From a virus: 22,277 nt of DNA. The translations under genes were made by a program, and so were the position numbers. The stretch is taken from positions 1 through 22,277 of IMG/VR virus record IMGVR_UViG_3300027247_000193; one strand, 5' to 3'. The notes under the pieces are model-generated. The model made no database searches. It saw nothing but the letters and a program-made list of their open reading frames with translations, and was not told where the DNA came from. Positions within the stretch are counted from its first letter, which is position 1. Each line of letters opens with the position of its first letter. Positions 8,102-15,271 of this stretch are shown piece after piece.

Positions 8102-8566
8102 ATGGAATCGTTGGAAACCAAAGTCGCGGTAATCGAACATGACCTGAAGCAAATTCAGGTTGTGTTCGGTCGCCTTGACCTAGCAATCGAAAAGATTGGT
8201 GATGTTTCCAACTGCATCAATAAGATGCTTGCCGTGCATGATACTAAACTCGAGGCACAAGAAAATGTCAACGAAGATATCTACCAGAGTTTAGAGGTGC
8301 ATAGACAAGAAACCAAAGCAAGTAACGCCGAGTTGCATTCGCGTATCACAACAACCACTCGGGAACTTGAAGCAAAAATTCAGTCTACCGAAGACAAGAT
8401 GCTTGCTGCTATCAAAGACCTCAAGGGTTCAGTTGATAAAGAAGAAGAAAAACATAAAAATCGTATTGACAAATTGGAAAGAACCAAGTATATTATGATA
8501 GGTGGTGGCATTGTTATCGGTGCTATCATCACAAAAATATTACCGATGGTGATGAAGTTCTTCTAA
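8102..8566 (+). CDS. Coiled-coil protein with C-terminal membrane anchor (DUF7201-like)
   Basis: A 154-aa protein: residues about 1-125 are heptad-rich and charged (ETKVAVIEHDLKQIQ, then RLDLAIEKIGDVSNCINKML and ELHSRITTTTRELEAKI), and residues about 129-150 form one hydrophobic helix (YIMIGGGIVIGAIITKILPM). The order 'IxxHDxxL..RLDxAIxKLxDVSxCI..MLAVHxxKL' recalls a family conserved beside lysis genes in T4-like cyanophages and annotated DUF7201 (not checked). The tail-anchored topology would place the coiled coil on one face of the inner membrane, like XhlA-type lysis accessory proteins or some spanin parts. It starts directly after the EF-hand stop. Its 3' end holds one of the two predicted promoters for the primase gene. 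Lysis accessory function is inference. Confidence 0.75.
   Translation: MESLETKVAVIEHDLKQIQVVFGRLDLAIEKIGDVSNCINKMLAVHDTKLEAQENVNEDIYQSLEVHRQETKASNAELHSRITTTTRELEAKIQSTEDKMLAAIKDLKGSVDKEEEKHKNRIDKLERTKYIMIGGGIVIGAIITKILPMVMKFF
8466..8494 (+). promoter_or_regulatory. Sigma70-type promoter inside upstream gene
   Basis: TTGACA (8466-8471), 17-bp spacer, TATATT (8489-8494, 5 of 6 consensus). It lies in the 3' coding end of the coiled-coil gene, about 110 bp before the primase start and upstream of a second promoter at 8572. Confidence 0.55.
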
Positions 8567-8571
8567 AAGGG

Positions 8572-8600
8572 TTGACTTACACCATATAAAGGTGTATAGT
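8572..8600 (+). promoter_or_regulatory. Sigma70-type promoter before primase
   Basis: TTGACT (8572-8577), 17-bp spacer, TATAGT (8595-8600). It starts 6 bp after the preceding stop codon, in a real intergenic gap. The expected transcription start is around 8606-8608, at the primase ATG, so this transcript would have almost no leader. The first promoter at 8466 would supply a leadered message. Confidence 0.75.
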
Positions 8601-8606
8601 GAATCT

Positions 8607-9647
8607 ATGAGTGCATATATTGATATTCAGTTTCTCCATGCCATTTCGTATCGCCTGGAGAACTTCAAGAAAAAATCTAACGATCTTTGGAACTGCAGGT
8701 GTCCCATCTGCGGTGACTCCTCGCGTAACAAAAGAAAATCTCGCGGCTATTTCTTCTTAGGAAAGAATGACCTAAACTATAAGTGTCACAACTGTGGCGT
8801 ATCTATGGGCTTCGGCAACTTTCTAAAGCAGTTTGATGACAATCAATATAGGCAGTATGTCATACAACGCTATGCAGATACAGCCAAAGTTGGACCTGCT
8901 AAGTCTCACAAGAAAATTCAAGACGTTCTAGATTTTTCTGAACCAGTCTTTAACAAGAAGCCAGACCCAAAATTGATCGACCAGATTATGGATCGACTTG
9001 ACACACTACCAGATGATCATGAGGTAATCCAATATGTTACTGACCGCAAAATCCCTCGCGATGCTTTTAGTCGGCTGTATTTCATTCCTAATGTTAAAGA
9101 CATCATACAACTTAATTCCAAATACAAAGAGTCCATCATCACAACCGAGCCGAGGCTTGCGATTCCTTTTTTTGATGGCTCTGGTAAACTCTTGGTTGTT
9201 AGCCTTCGCGGAATCCGAGGCGAGTCGTTACGTTATATTAATGTTAAGGTAGATGAAGATGCGCCATCCATTTTCGGTCTGGATAAGGTCGATCCTACAA
9301 AAGAAATACTCGTCGTCGAAGGGCCCCTTGACTCCCTTTTTCTGGATAATTCTATCGCTTGTGCTGGAACGTCATTCGGAAAAATCGACCAACTCCCGAT
9401 ACAAAAAGAAAAAATAACAATTATTTTTGACAATCAACCTAAAAACCGAGAAGTCGGTAAGTTGATGAATAAGTATATAGATATGAGTTATAAGATGGTA
9501 ATCTGGCCAGACAGTGTTCCCGGTAAAGATATCAATGAGATGATTGAAAATGGATTGACACCCGATGAAATTCATGCTATTATAAATGATAATACGTTTC
9601 AAGGACTAGCAGCAAAGGCAAGATATGCCATGTGGAGAAAGATATGA
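8607..9647 (+). CDS. DNA primase, T4 gp61-like
   Basis: A 346-aa primase that would make RNA primers for lagging-strand synthesis with the replicative helicase. An N-terminal zinc-binding module is seen: Cys32-Pro-Ile-Cys35 followed by RGYFFLGKNDLNYKCHNCG, with Cys60 and Cys63. A TOPRIM-like core follows: FFDGSGKLLVVSLRG, then VVEGPLD with Glu238 and Asp242, and an Asp in TIIFDN near residue 275. The C-terminal part (WPDSVPGKDINEMIENG) fits phage primases. I use ATG 8607; an in-frame GTG at 8592 lies inside the promoter spacer. The stop overlaps the next start (ATGA at 9644). The length is close to T4 gp61 (342 aa). The helicase partner is not in this window. Confidence 0.9.
   Translation: MSAYIDIQFLHAISYRLENFKKKSNDLWNCRCPICGDSSRNKRKSRGYFFLGKNDLNYKCHNCGVSMGFGNFLKQFDDNQYRQYVIQRYADTAKVGPAKSHKKIQDVLDFSEPVFNKKPDPKLIDQIMDRLDTLPDDHEVIQYVTDRKIPRDAFSRLYFIPNVKDIIQLNSKYKESIITTEPRLAIPFFDGSGKLLVVSLRGIRGESLRYINVKVDEDAPSIFGLDKVDPTKEILVVEGPLDSLFLDNSIACAGTSFGKIDQLPIQKEKITIIFDNQPKNREVGKLMNKYIDMSYKMVIWPDSVPGKDINEMIENGLTPDEIHAIINDNTFQGLAAKARYAMWRKI
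9555..9583 (+). promoter_or_regulatory. Sigma70-type promoter inside primase 3' end
   Basis: TTGACA (9555-9560), 17-bp spacer, TATTAT (9578-9583, 5 of 6). It would transcribe the 88-aa gene and thyX downstream. It overlaps coding sequence, so functional use needs testing. Confidence 0.5.
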
Positions 9648-9910
9648 GCGAATTGGTCGCTAATGAATATGGCGTAGAAATCCGTCATACCAGAATTACA
9701 AAGCTACGTATTCATCGAACAGACGATATGTGGTTGGTCGAATACCGCCGAGAGCCTCGCTGGTTTCTAGGTCTAGACCGTTGGTGGTGGTTCGATGATG
9801 GTAGATATGCAGATTATGCCGACGCAACTGACCGTGTAGACCATCTATTGGGTGTTGGTTTCGTAAGTAAGGCACAGTTCCAAGCAGTGAAGGAATTTGA
9901 AGTTGAGTGA
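9644..9910 (+). CDS. Small hypothetical phage protein
   Basis: An 88-aa protein. ATG 9644 overlaps the primase stop (ATGA) and has GGAG at 9634-9637. It is rich in Arg, Asp and Trp, with a cluster of aromatic residues (RWFLGLDRWWWFDDGRYADY) that suggests a compact beta fold, followed by a helical C-terminus. I see no metal site, membrane segment or known catalytic motif. It sits between primase and thyX and overlaps the latter, so it is part of the replication/nucleotide operon. Family not recognised. Confidence 0.7.
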   Translation: MSELVANEYGVEIRHTRITKLRIHRTDDMWLVEYRREPRWFLGLDRWWWFDDGRYADYADATDRVDHLLGVGFVSKAQFQAVKEFEVE

Positions 9911-10607
9911 AGTGAATTTAATTGGCATTACAAAGCCAAGTGCCTACACAGAATGTAATACTGCCAATGAACTTGTTGCGTGGGCAGCAAGAGTATCTAA
10001 TCCGTCAAATCAAAACAATACAGCAACAGCACCTAAGTTGGTTCAATATCTTATCAAGAACCAACACTGGTCACCATTGGAGATGGTACATGTATCAATG
10101 GAAATTAAAACAACTCGTGACATCGCTCGGCAAATTCTTCGCCATCGATCCTTTTCGTTCCAAGAATTTTCGCAGAGATATGCAGACCCGACTAAAAGCC
10201 TTGAATTTGTCACTAGAGAAGCACGACTACAGGACGCCAATAACCGACAAAACTCGGTGGAATTGGGATCCGGAAACAATGAATTGGCCGAACAATGGGC
10301 AATGAGACAGGTAAACGCCACTGATGCCGCTTTAGATGCTTATGAGTGGGCAATTGAGAATGGTATTGCCAAAGAACAGGCCCGCGCCGTTCTACCTGAA
10401 GGTAATACAGAGTCCATCATTATCATGGCAGGTTCGCTACGTTCGTGGGTTCACTACTGCCAACTTCGTATGGACAAAGCCACACAGAAAGAACACCGCA
10501 TCGTAGCAGAACAGTGCTGGGAGATTATTGGTCAACACTTTCCCGATGTAATCAAGGCACTAGATGACATGGCGGCATGGGCAGAGTTCGAAAGAAAACT
10601 ACCTTGA
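9903..10607 (+). CDS. thyX: Flavin-dependent thymidylate synthase
   Basis: Makes dTMP from dUMP using FAD, NADPH and methylene-tetrahydrofolate. The ThyX signature RHRxxSxxExSxRY is present as RHRSFSFQEFSQRY (residues 80-93). The C-terminal substrate-binding motif appears as EQARAVLPEGNTE, followed by SLRSWVHYCQLRM, which matches the family's 'R...H...R' block. The length of 234 aa is normal. The start is uncertain: TTG 9903 has AGGA at 9891-9894 with 8-nt spacing, TTG 9897 is too close to that site, and GTG 9912 is too far. It overlaps the preceding gene by a few bases. ThyX plus RNR in one cluster would let the phage make its own DNA precursors. Confidence 0.95.
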   Translation: MSEVNLIGITKPSAYTECNTANELVAWAARVSNPSNQNNTATAPKLVQYLIKNQHWSPLEMVHVSMEIKTTRDIARQILRHRSFSFQEFSQRYADPTKSLEFVTREARLQDANNRQNSVELGSGNNELAEQWAMRQVNATDAALDAYEWAIENGIAKEQARAVLPEGNTESIIIMAGSLRSWVHYCQLRMDKATQKEHRIVAEQCWEIIGQHFPDVIKALDDMAAWAEFERKLP

Positions 10608-10690
10608 CCAAAAAGCCAGGAACCTTTGAAAAACGGCAAGTGACATTTTTTTCTCGCCAAATTTTTAACTCAAAAAAGTCGGGAATATAA

Positions 10691-11536
10691 ATGAAAGTTC
10701 TAGTTACCGGTGCAACTGGCTATATTGGTAGCCATCTCGTCAAAAAGTTGGCAGAAGGTGGACATCACGTTTACGCCACCGATTTCAATTTGCAACAGAA
10801 TGAAATTTCCAAGTATATTGAGGGTAAGGTAATTCCTTGGGATATCAGAATTGCCACTTTTGCCGGGGACTATGATGCTGTTGTTCATCTAGCGGCATTG
10901 ACGATGGTATCAAAATCCGTTACAATGCCAATTCCTTATTATAAGACAAACCTTTTAGGTACTCAAAACGTCCTAGATTCAACCAGAACAGGTAATTTTG
11001 TTTACTGTAGCACAGGCTCTGCATTTAATCCTGGAAGTAGTCCATACGCTGGAAGTAAACGAGCAGGTGAAGACTTAGTTACATTACTTCCGTCTTATAG
11101 TATTGCTAGATTTTATAATGTCAGTGGTAACGACGGATTCGACAAGTTCGATGACAGTCACTATCATTTAATTCGTAAATTGGCCGCAGTTGCTAATGGT
11201 TTGTATCCAGAAGTTGGGATCTTCGGTACTGATTACGATACTAGAGACGGAACTACTATTCGAAATTATACGCATATTACAGATATTGTGGATTCTCTTT
11301 ACAGAATAGTAGAAAATGGTGCAACAAATAATGTAGAATGTCTAGGAAGCACAACAGGAAGTTCTGTGTTAGAAGTTGTGTCTGCTATGGAAAATGTCAT
11401 TGACAAACCCATCAAAAAAGTGTATTGTGATAGAAGACCTGGAGAAGTTGTAGTTTCTGTTCTACCAGAAGTGAGCAAGTTTTTCACTGAAACTAAATCT
11501 TTAGAAGATATTTGTAAATCAGCTTTGGAGTATTAA
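10691..11536 (+). CDS. NAD-dependent epimerase/dehydratase (GalE-like extended SDR)
   Basis: A 281-aa nucleotide-sugar epimerase or dehydratase. The Rossmann NAD-binding motif GATGYIGSH (residues 7-15) is at the N-terminus, DAVVHLAAL fits the family, and the catalytic YxxxK is Tyr119-Ala-Gly-Ser-Lys123 with upstream STGSAF. The segment RDGTTIRNYTHITDIVDSL matches the UDP-galactose/glucose 4-epimerase C-terminal signature. At 281 aa it is shorter than typical GalE (about 338), with a reduced substrate domain, so the substrate is not certain. It follows an 83-nt gap after thyX. The only ribosome site is a weak GGGA (10681-10684). The gene is AT-richer than its neighbours and interrupts a nucleotide-metabolism run, consistent with a later acquisition. 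A glycan-modifying role is inference. Confidence 0.88.
   Translation: MKVLVTGATGYIGSHLVKKLAEGGHHVYATDFNLQQNEISKYIEGKVIPWDIRIATFAGDYDAVVHLAALTMVSKSVTMPIPYYKTNLLGTQNVLDSTRTGNFVYCSTGSAFNPGSSPYAGSKRAGEDLVTLLPSYSIARFYNVSGNDGFDKFDDSHYHLIRKLAAVANGLYPEVGIFGTDYDTRDGTTIRNYTHITDIVDSLYRIVENGATNNVECLGSTTGSSVLEVVSAMENVIDKPIKKVYCDRRPGEVVVSVLPEVSKFFTETKSLEDICKSALEY
10898..10926 (+). promoter_or_regulatory. Possible sigma70-type promoter inside epimerase gene
   Basis: TTGACG (10898-10903), 17-bp spacer, TACAAT (10921-10926, 5 of 6). It lies well inside the coding region and is far from the next gene, so it may be fortuitous; listed because its geometry matches the other promoters exactly. Confidence 0.25.
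11400..11428 (+). promoter_or_regulatory. Possible promoter upstream of MazG-like gene
   Basis: TTGACA (11400-11405), 17-bp spacer, TATTGT (11423-11428, 4 of 6). It lies in the 3' end of the epimerase gene, about 110 bp before the AbrB-MazG fusion that heads the RNR genes. The -10 match is only moderate. Confidence 0.35.
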
Positions 11537-11537
11537 A

Positions 11538-12080
11538 ATGGTGGATACAGTTACCGTGCAGTATGATGCAGTTTCAGATGAACATTATATTGCCTGGGAT
11601 GGACTTGAGAAAGAAACTGGGTGGAAGCCCGGTGATACAATAATTTGGATAGAAAATGAAGATGGGAGTTATACATTGAGCAAGAAGAATAATAATTATC
11701 AGAATGATGTTGAACAGTTTATGGTCGCAGCCGACCAGTATATTGGTGCAACTCCACATCTTAATGAAAATAATGAGGCTCAAGCCAAGCTATATATTAA
11801 TCTAATTGATGAGGAATTCCGTGAACTTTGTGACGGATTTCTTCGTCGCCACATCGGTGACGTTGCAGATGGCGGTGCAGATTTAGTCTGGGTCGTTAAG
11901 GGTTTGTTTGCCACACTAGGTATCAACTTTGATGCCGTGTGGGAAGAAGTTCGTGCGTCGAATATGAGCAAGGTTTCCGAGAGTGGAAAGATTAAGAAGC
12001 GGGCAGACGGTAAGATTCTGAAACCAGAAACTTACTTTAAACCAGACATCGAAAAGGTGTTAAAGGAACAGGGACTATAA
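11538..12080 (+). CDS. AbrB-like domain fused to MazG-like pyrophosphohydrolase
   Basis: A 180-aa two-domain protein. Residues about 1-50 resemble a SpoVT/AbrB swapped-hairpin domain: GLEKETGWKPGDTIIWIENE followed by GSYTLSKK, the 'LG.KPGD.v.....dG...L.k' pattern. Residues about 58-175 resemble the all-alpha MazG/PRA-PH nucleotide pyrophosphohydrolase family: DEEFRELCDGF supplies the acidic E-x-x-E helix and GDVADGGADLVWVVKGL the second metal-binding helix (ExxD-type), then NFDAVWEEVRASNMSK and a Lys-rich loop. Such enzymes cleave (d)NTPs to monophosphates plus pyrophosphate, or in some phages may alter ppGpp (debated). It starts one base after the epimerase stop and abuts nrdA, so it is likely part of the nucleotide operon. 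Substrate unknown. Confidence 0.8.
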   Translation: MVDTVTVQYDAVSDEHYIAWDGLEKETGWKPGDTIIWIENEDGSYTLSKKNNNYQNDVEQFMVAADQYIGATPHLNENNEAQAKLYINLIDEEFRELCDGFLRRHIGDVADGGADLVWVVKGLFATLGINFDAVWEEVRASNMSKVSESGKIKKRADGKILKPETYFKPDIEKVLKEQGL

Positions 12081-13880
12081 ATGGCAAGAGAGAATTATCT
12101 GGATATTGAAATTGACTTATCACGGGACTCCCTGTTTGACAAACTAGGTATTCAGCGACTTCAAGAATCATATATGAAGGACGAGGAAACGTCTCCTCAA
12201 CATCGATTCGCTTTTGTTTCAAAGACGTTCGGTTCTAATCCTGAACATGCGCAGCGTCTATACGAATATGCATCAAAGCACTGGTTGTCATATGCAACTC
12301 CCATTCTTTCGTTTGGTCGTTCCAAGCGCGGAATGCCAATCAGTTGTTTTCTAAACTTCATTGATGATACTGCGGAGGGTCTAGTTGAAAATCTTTCAGA
12401 AACTAACTGGTTGTCTATGCTTGGTGGCGGCGTTGGTATTGGTTTCGGTATTCGTGCCGCAGATGATAAGTCTACTGGCGTTATGCCTCACCTTCGCACT
12501 TATGATGCTTCTTCTATGGCTTACCGTCAAGGTCGCACTCGTCGTGGTTCTTATGCTGCTTATCTGGATATTTCTCACCCTGATGTTGGGCTTTTTCTAG
12601 AGATGAGAAAACCTACGGGTGACCCGAATATGCGGGCGCTCAACTTGCACCACGGAATCAATATCACCGACGATTTTATGCAAATCATCGAACGTTGTAT
12701 GGCAGATGATGATACCGATGATAGCTGGAATCTGACTGATCCAAAGTCAGGTGAAATTCGTGATACTGTTTCTGCTAAGGAACTTTGGCAGAAGATTCTA
12801 GAACTACGCATGATGACTGGTGAACCTTATATTCACTTTATCGATGCCTCGAACCGTGCGTTGCCAGATTTTCAGAAGGCATTAGGGCTAAAGATACACC
12901 AGTCCAATCTTTGCTCTGAAATCATTCTTCCTACCAATAGAAAACGCACGGCTGTTTGCTGCTTGTCTTCTGTCAATCTAGAATATTATGATGCATGGTC
13001 GAAAGATCCGTTGTTCCTCAAGGACATGGCAGAAATGTTAGACAACGTTCTACAGTATTTTATTGACAACGCTCCTAAGCAAGTTGCCAGAGCAATCTAC
13101 TCTGCCAAGCGCGAACGTTCGATTGGTATTGGCGCACTGGGCTTCCATGCTTACCTTCAACGTAAAAAAATTGCGTGGGAATCGGCTGTTGCTAAGGGTA
13201 CCAATATGCGTATGTTTAAGCATATCAAGAACCGTCTAGATACGGCGAATTTAGAACTTGGTACAGAACGAGGCGAAGCACCTGATGCTGCTGGTACAGG
13301 TCGTCGTTTCTCGCATATGCAGGCAATTGCACCTAATGCATCTTCGTCAATCATCATGGGCAATACCAGTCCATCGATTGAACCATGGAGAGCAAACGCA
13401 TATCGTCAAGATACATTATCTGGTTCATTCCTTAATAAGAATAAATACCTTGACTTTATTATCAATATAGAAGCTGCAAATCACAAAGATGGTTGGTATG
13501 ACGAGACTTGGTCTTCTATTATCGCCAACGATGGTTCTGTGCAGCACCTTACATGGATGGATGCAATAACCAAAGAAGTGTTTAAAACTTCTATGGAAAT
13601 TGACCAACGGTGGGTGATTGAACATGCGGCAGACAGACAGAAGTTTATTGATCAGGCACAGTCTCTCAATCTATTCTTCCGCCCGGATGCCAATATAAAA
13701 TATCTTCATGCGGTACACTATCTTGCATGGAAACAGGGTCTAAAAACGCTATATTACTGCCGCTCCGAGAAGATTGGTAAGGCAGATAAGGTATCGAAAC
13801 GTATCGAACGAGACGCAATTAAAGAAATTGACTTTAAGGCGATGATTGACGGCGATGCTTGTATAGCTTGCGAAGGGTAA
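12081..13880 (+). CDS. nrdA: Ribonucleotide reductase class Ia, large (alpha) subunit
   Basis: Reduces ribonucleoside diphosphates to deoxy forms together with NrdB. Key residues are seen: the disulfide-forming Cys89 (GMPISCFLN) and Cys293 (AVCCLSS), the thiyl-radical Cys278 in NLCSE with Asn276 and Glu280, and radical-transfer Tyr558-Tyr559 (LKTLYYCR). Specificity loop GDPNMRA and ASSSIIMGNTSPSIEP are present. The C-terminal shuttle pair is Cys594-Ile-Ala-Cys597, two residues from the end. At 599 aa it is much shorter than E. coli NrdA (761 aa). It starts near the catalytic barrel and lacks the N-terminal ATP-cone, so dATP feedback inhibition is unlikely. It abuts the upstream gene. Glutaredoxin and nrdB follow directly. 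Confidence 0.97.
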   Translation: MARENYLDIEIDLSRDSLFDKLGIQRLQESYMKDEETSPQHRFAFVSKTFGSNPEHAQRLYEYASKHWLSYATPILSFGRSKRGMPISCFLNFIDDTAEGLVENLSETNWLSMLGGGVGIGFGIRAADDKSTGVMPHLRTYDASSMAYRQGRTRRGSYAAYLDISHPDVGLFLEMRKPTGDPNMRALNLHHGINITDDFMQIIERCMADDDTDDSWNLTDPKSGEIRDTVSAKELWQKILELRMMTGEPYIHFIDASNRALPDFQKALGLKIHQSNLCSEIILPTNRKRTAVCCLSSVNLEYYDAWSKDPLFLKDMAEMLDNVLQYFIDNAPKQVARAIYSAKRERSIGIGALGFHAYLQRKKIAWESAVAKGTNMRMFKHIKNRLDTANLELGTERGEAPDAAGTGRRFSHMQAIAPNASSSIIMGNTSPSIEPWRANAYRQDTLSGSFLNKNKYLDFIINIEAANHKDGWYDETWSSIIANDGSVQHLTWMDAITKEVFKTSMEIDQRWVIEHAADRQKFIDQAQSLNLFFRPDANIKYLHAVHYLAWKQGLKTLYYCRSEKIGKADKVSKRIERDAIKEIDFKAMIDGDACIACEG

Positions 13881-13884
13881 ACGA

Positions 13885-14121
13885 ATGACACAATATTTTG
13901 CACAAATAGTATCAAAACCAGATTGCCCGTATTGCGTAAAAGCAAAAGAGTTTATGCAGGGCATGGATATTAAATATACTGAGATGGTAGTTGGCCAAGA
14001 TTGTTTCTGGGAAGACATTACAGCACAACTTCCCAATGTGACCACCGTTCCACAGATTTGGATTAACGGTGAGCATGTGGGTGGTTATGACGATCTAATC
14101 AAATGGGCAGCGGAGGTATAA
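13885..14121 (+). CDS. Glutaredoxin (RNR electron donor)
   Basis: A 78-aa thioredoxin-fold protein with a classic dithiol active site Cys14-Pro-Tyr-Cys17 (KPDCPYCVKAK). The cis-proline segment TTVPQIWINGEHVGGYDDL completes the glutathione-binding site. It would re-reduce the NrdA C-terminal Cys594/Cys597 pair. It lies four bases after nrdA behind GAAGGG, and its stop codon overlaps the nrdB ATG (TAATG), so all three proteins should be made together. Length is normal for phage and bacterial glutaredoxins (T4 NrdC is 87 aa). Confidence 0.95.
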   Translation: MTQYFAQIVSKPDCPYCVKAKEFMQGMDIKYTEMVVGQDCFWEDITAQLPNVTTVPQIWINGEHVGGYDDLIKWAAEV

Positions 14122-15095
14122 TGTCTAATCTTTTAAGCGAACGTTCTTATTTTAAACCTTTCAATTACCCATGGGCATATGATGCTTGGTTGAAGCACGA
14201 ACAGTCACACTGGCTTCACACCGAAGTTCCAATGATTGAAGATGTCAACGATTGGAAGAAGCGCCTCACCGATGGTGAAAAGCACTTCCTCACGAATATT
14301 TTCCGTTTCTTTACACAAGGCGATATCGATGTGGCTGGTGGTTATGTAAATAACTATCTACCATATTTTCCTCAGCCTGAAATTCGTATGATGCTTATGG
14401 GATTTGCTGCCAGAGAAGCATTGCATGTCGCAGCCTACTCACATCTTATTGAAACTCTGGGTATGCCTGAAACGACATATCAAGAATTTCTTGAGTATGA
14501 TTCGATGAAAGCAAAGCACGATTACTTCTTAGGCCTGTCAAATGCGGGCGCAACACCTGAAACTATCGCTACTAATATTGCTGCATTTTCGGCATTCACT
14601 GAAGGTATGCAACTGTTCTCGTCCTTCATCATGCTCCTCAACTTTCCCCGTCACGGAAAGATGAAGGGAATGGGCCAGATTGTTACTTGGTCAATCGTTG
14701 ATGAAACGCAACACGCCGAGTCGATGATTAAGTTGTTCCGGTCATATGTTGAAGAGAATAGAGATATCTGGAATGACGAGCTAAAGTCTAGCATATATAC
14801 CATCGCAGAAAAGATGGTAGAGCTGGAAGACAAGTTTATCGAACTTTCATTCTCCATGGGTGAGATGGAAGATTTAACAGAAGCCGATGTTAAAAAGTAT
14901 ATTCGTTACATCTGTGACCGTAGATTGATTAGTCTTGGTATGAAGGGCATTTTTAAAGTCAAGAAGAATCCACTGCCTTGGGTCGAAGAAATGATTAATG
15001 CGCCTACTCACACCAACTTCTTTGAAAATCGTGCTACCGATTACGCCAAGGGCGCTCTATCTGGTACATGGGAAAGTGTTTGGGGAGCTGCATAA
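14121..15095 (+). CDS. nrdB: Ribonucleotide reductase class Ia, small (beta) subunit
   Basis: A 324-aa subunit that carries the di-iron centre and tyrosyl radical. Ligands by comparison with E. coli: Asp68, Glu99 and His102 in REALHVAAY, Glu161 (FTEGMQLF), Glu195 and His198 (DETQHAES); the spacing of 34 between Glu161 and Glu195 equals E. coli 204-238. The radical Tyr106 is kept at E-x-x-H-x-x-x-Y, which points to class Ia rather than the Tyr-lacking class Ic. I start at ATG 14121, with GGAGG at 14112-14116; the upstream GTG in frame lies inside glutaredoxin. The C-terminal tail that docks on NrdA ends GTWESVWGAA. Confidence 0.96.
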   Translation: MSNLLSERSYFKPFNYPWAYDAWLKHEQSHWLHTEVPMIEDVNDWKKRLTDGEKHFLTNIFRFFTQGDIDVAGGYVNNYLPYFPQPEIRMMLMGFAAREALHVAAYSHLIETLGMPETTYQEFLEYDSMKAKHDYFLGLSNAGATPETIATNIAAFSAFTEGMQLFSSFIMLLNFPRHGKMKGMGQIVTWSIVDETQHAESMIKLFRSYVEENRDIWNDELKSSIYTIAEKMVELEDKFIELSFSMGEMEDLTEADVKKYIRYICDRRLISLGMKGIFKVKKNPLPWVEEMINAPTHTNFFENRATDYAKGALSGTWESVWGAA

Positions 15096-15247
15096 TGGAA
15101 GAACAGGAATGCTTTTCATGTGATGCCGTGTTTTTGGTGGAGCATGAATTGGATGAAGAATACTACAAAACTAAATACTGTCCGTTTTGTGGAACCAAGA
15201 TAGCCGAAGAAGACCTCGAGTTTGATGACTGGGACGAGGACGAATAA
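15095..15247 (+). CDS. Zinc-ribbon miniprotein (50 aa)
   Basis: A small gene, MEEQECFSCDAVF...YCPFCGTKI, with two CxxC knuckles (Cys6/Cys9 and Cys29/Cys32) forming a zinc ribbon, and a very acidic C-terminal tail (EEDLEFDDWDEDE). It starts on the last base of the nrdB stop (TAATG). Short zinc ribbons of this kind are frequent in T4-like aquatic phages. The acidic tail may bind a basic partner or RNA polymerase; that is speculation. Its stop codon overlaps an AATAAATA box. Confidence 0.8.
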   Translation: MEEQECFSCDAVFLVEHELDEEYYKTKYCPFCGTKIAEEDLEFDDWDEDE

Positions 15248-15250
15248 ATA
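15243..15250 (+). promoter_or_regulatory. Late-promoter-like box
   Basis: AATAAATA, matching the NATAAATA late promoter pattern reported for T4-like cyanophages and close to T4 TATAAATA. It overlaps the zinc-ribbon stop and lies 22 nt before the next ATG (15272), with a hairpin directly after it. Confidence 0.4.
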
Positions 15251-15269
15251 GTTCACACTCGGAGTGAAC
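15251..15269 (+). promoter_or_regulatory. Hairpin covering a ribosome binding site
   Basis: GTTCAC (15251-15256) pairs with GTGAAC (15264-15269), and the loop region contains most of the GGAG (15261-15264) that serves ATG 15272. With slippage, CTC can also pair GAG. This could sequester the ribosome site in mRNA; at DNA level it could be a repressor operator just after the late-type box. Confidence 0.45.
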
Positions 15270-15271
15270 TA

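Noticed and set aside
10608-10690. Possible terminator or promoter in the 83-nt gap between thyX and the epimerase
   Set aside because: T-rich tracts are present, but no stable stem precedes them (GGCAAG/CTCGCC has a mismatch) and no good -35/-10 pair is seen.
10685-12083. TATAAATG at the epimerase and nrdA starts as late promoters
   Set aside because: In both cases it is just AT-rich bases or a TAA stop next to ATG; a promoter here would place the transcript start inside the gene, and the final A of TATAAATA is missing.
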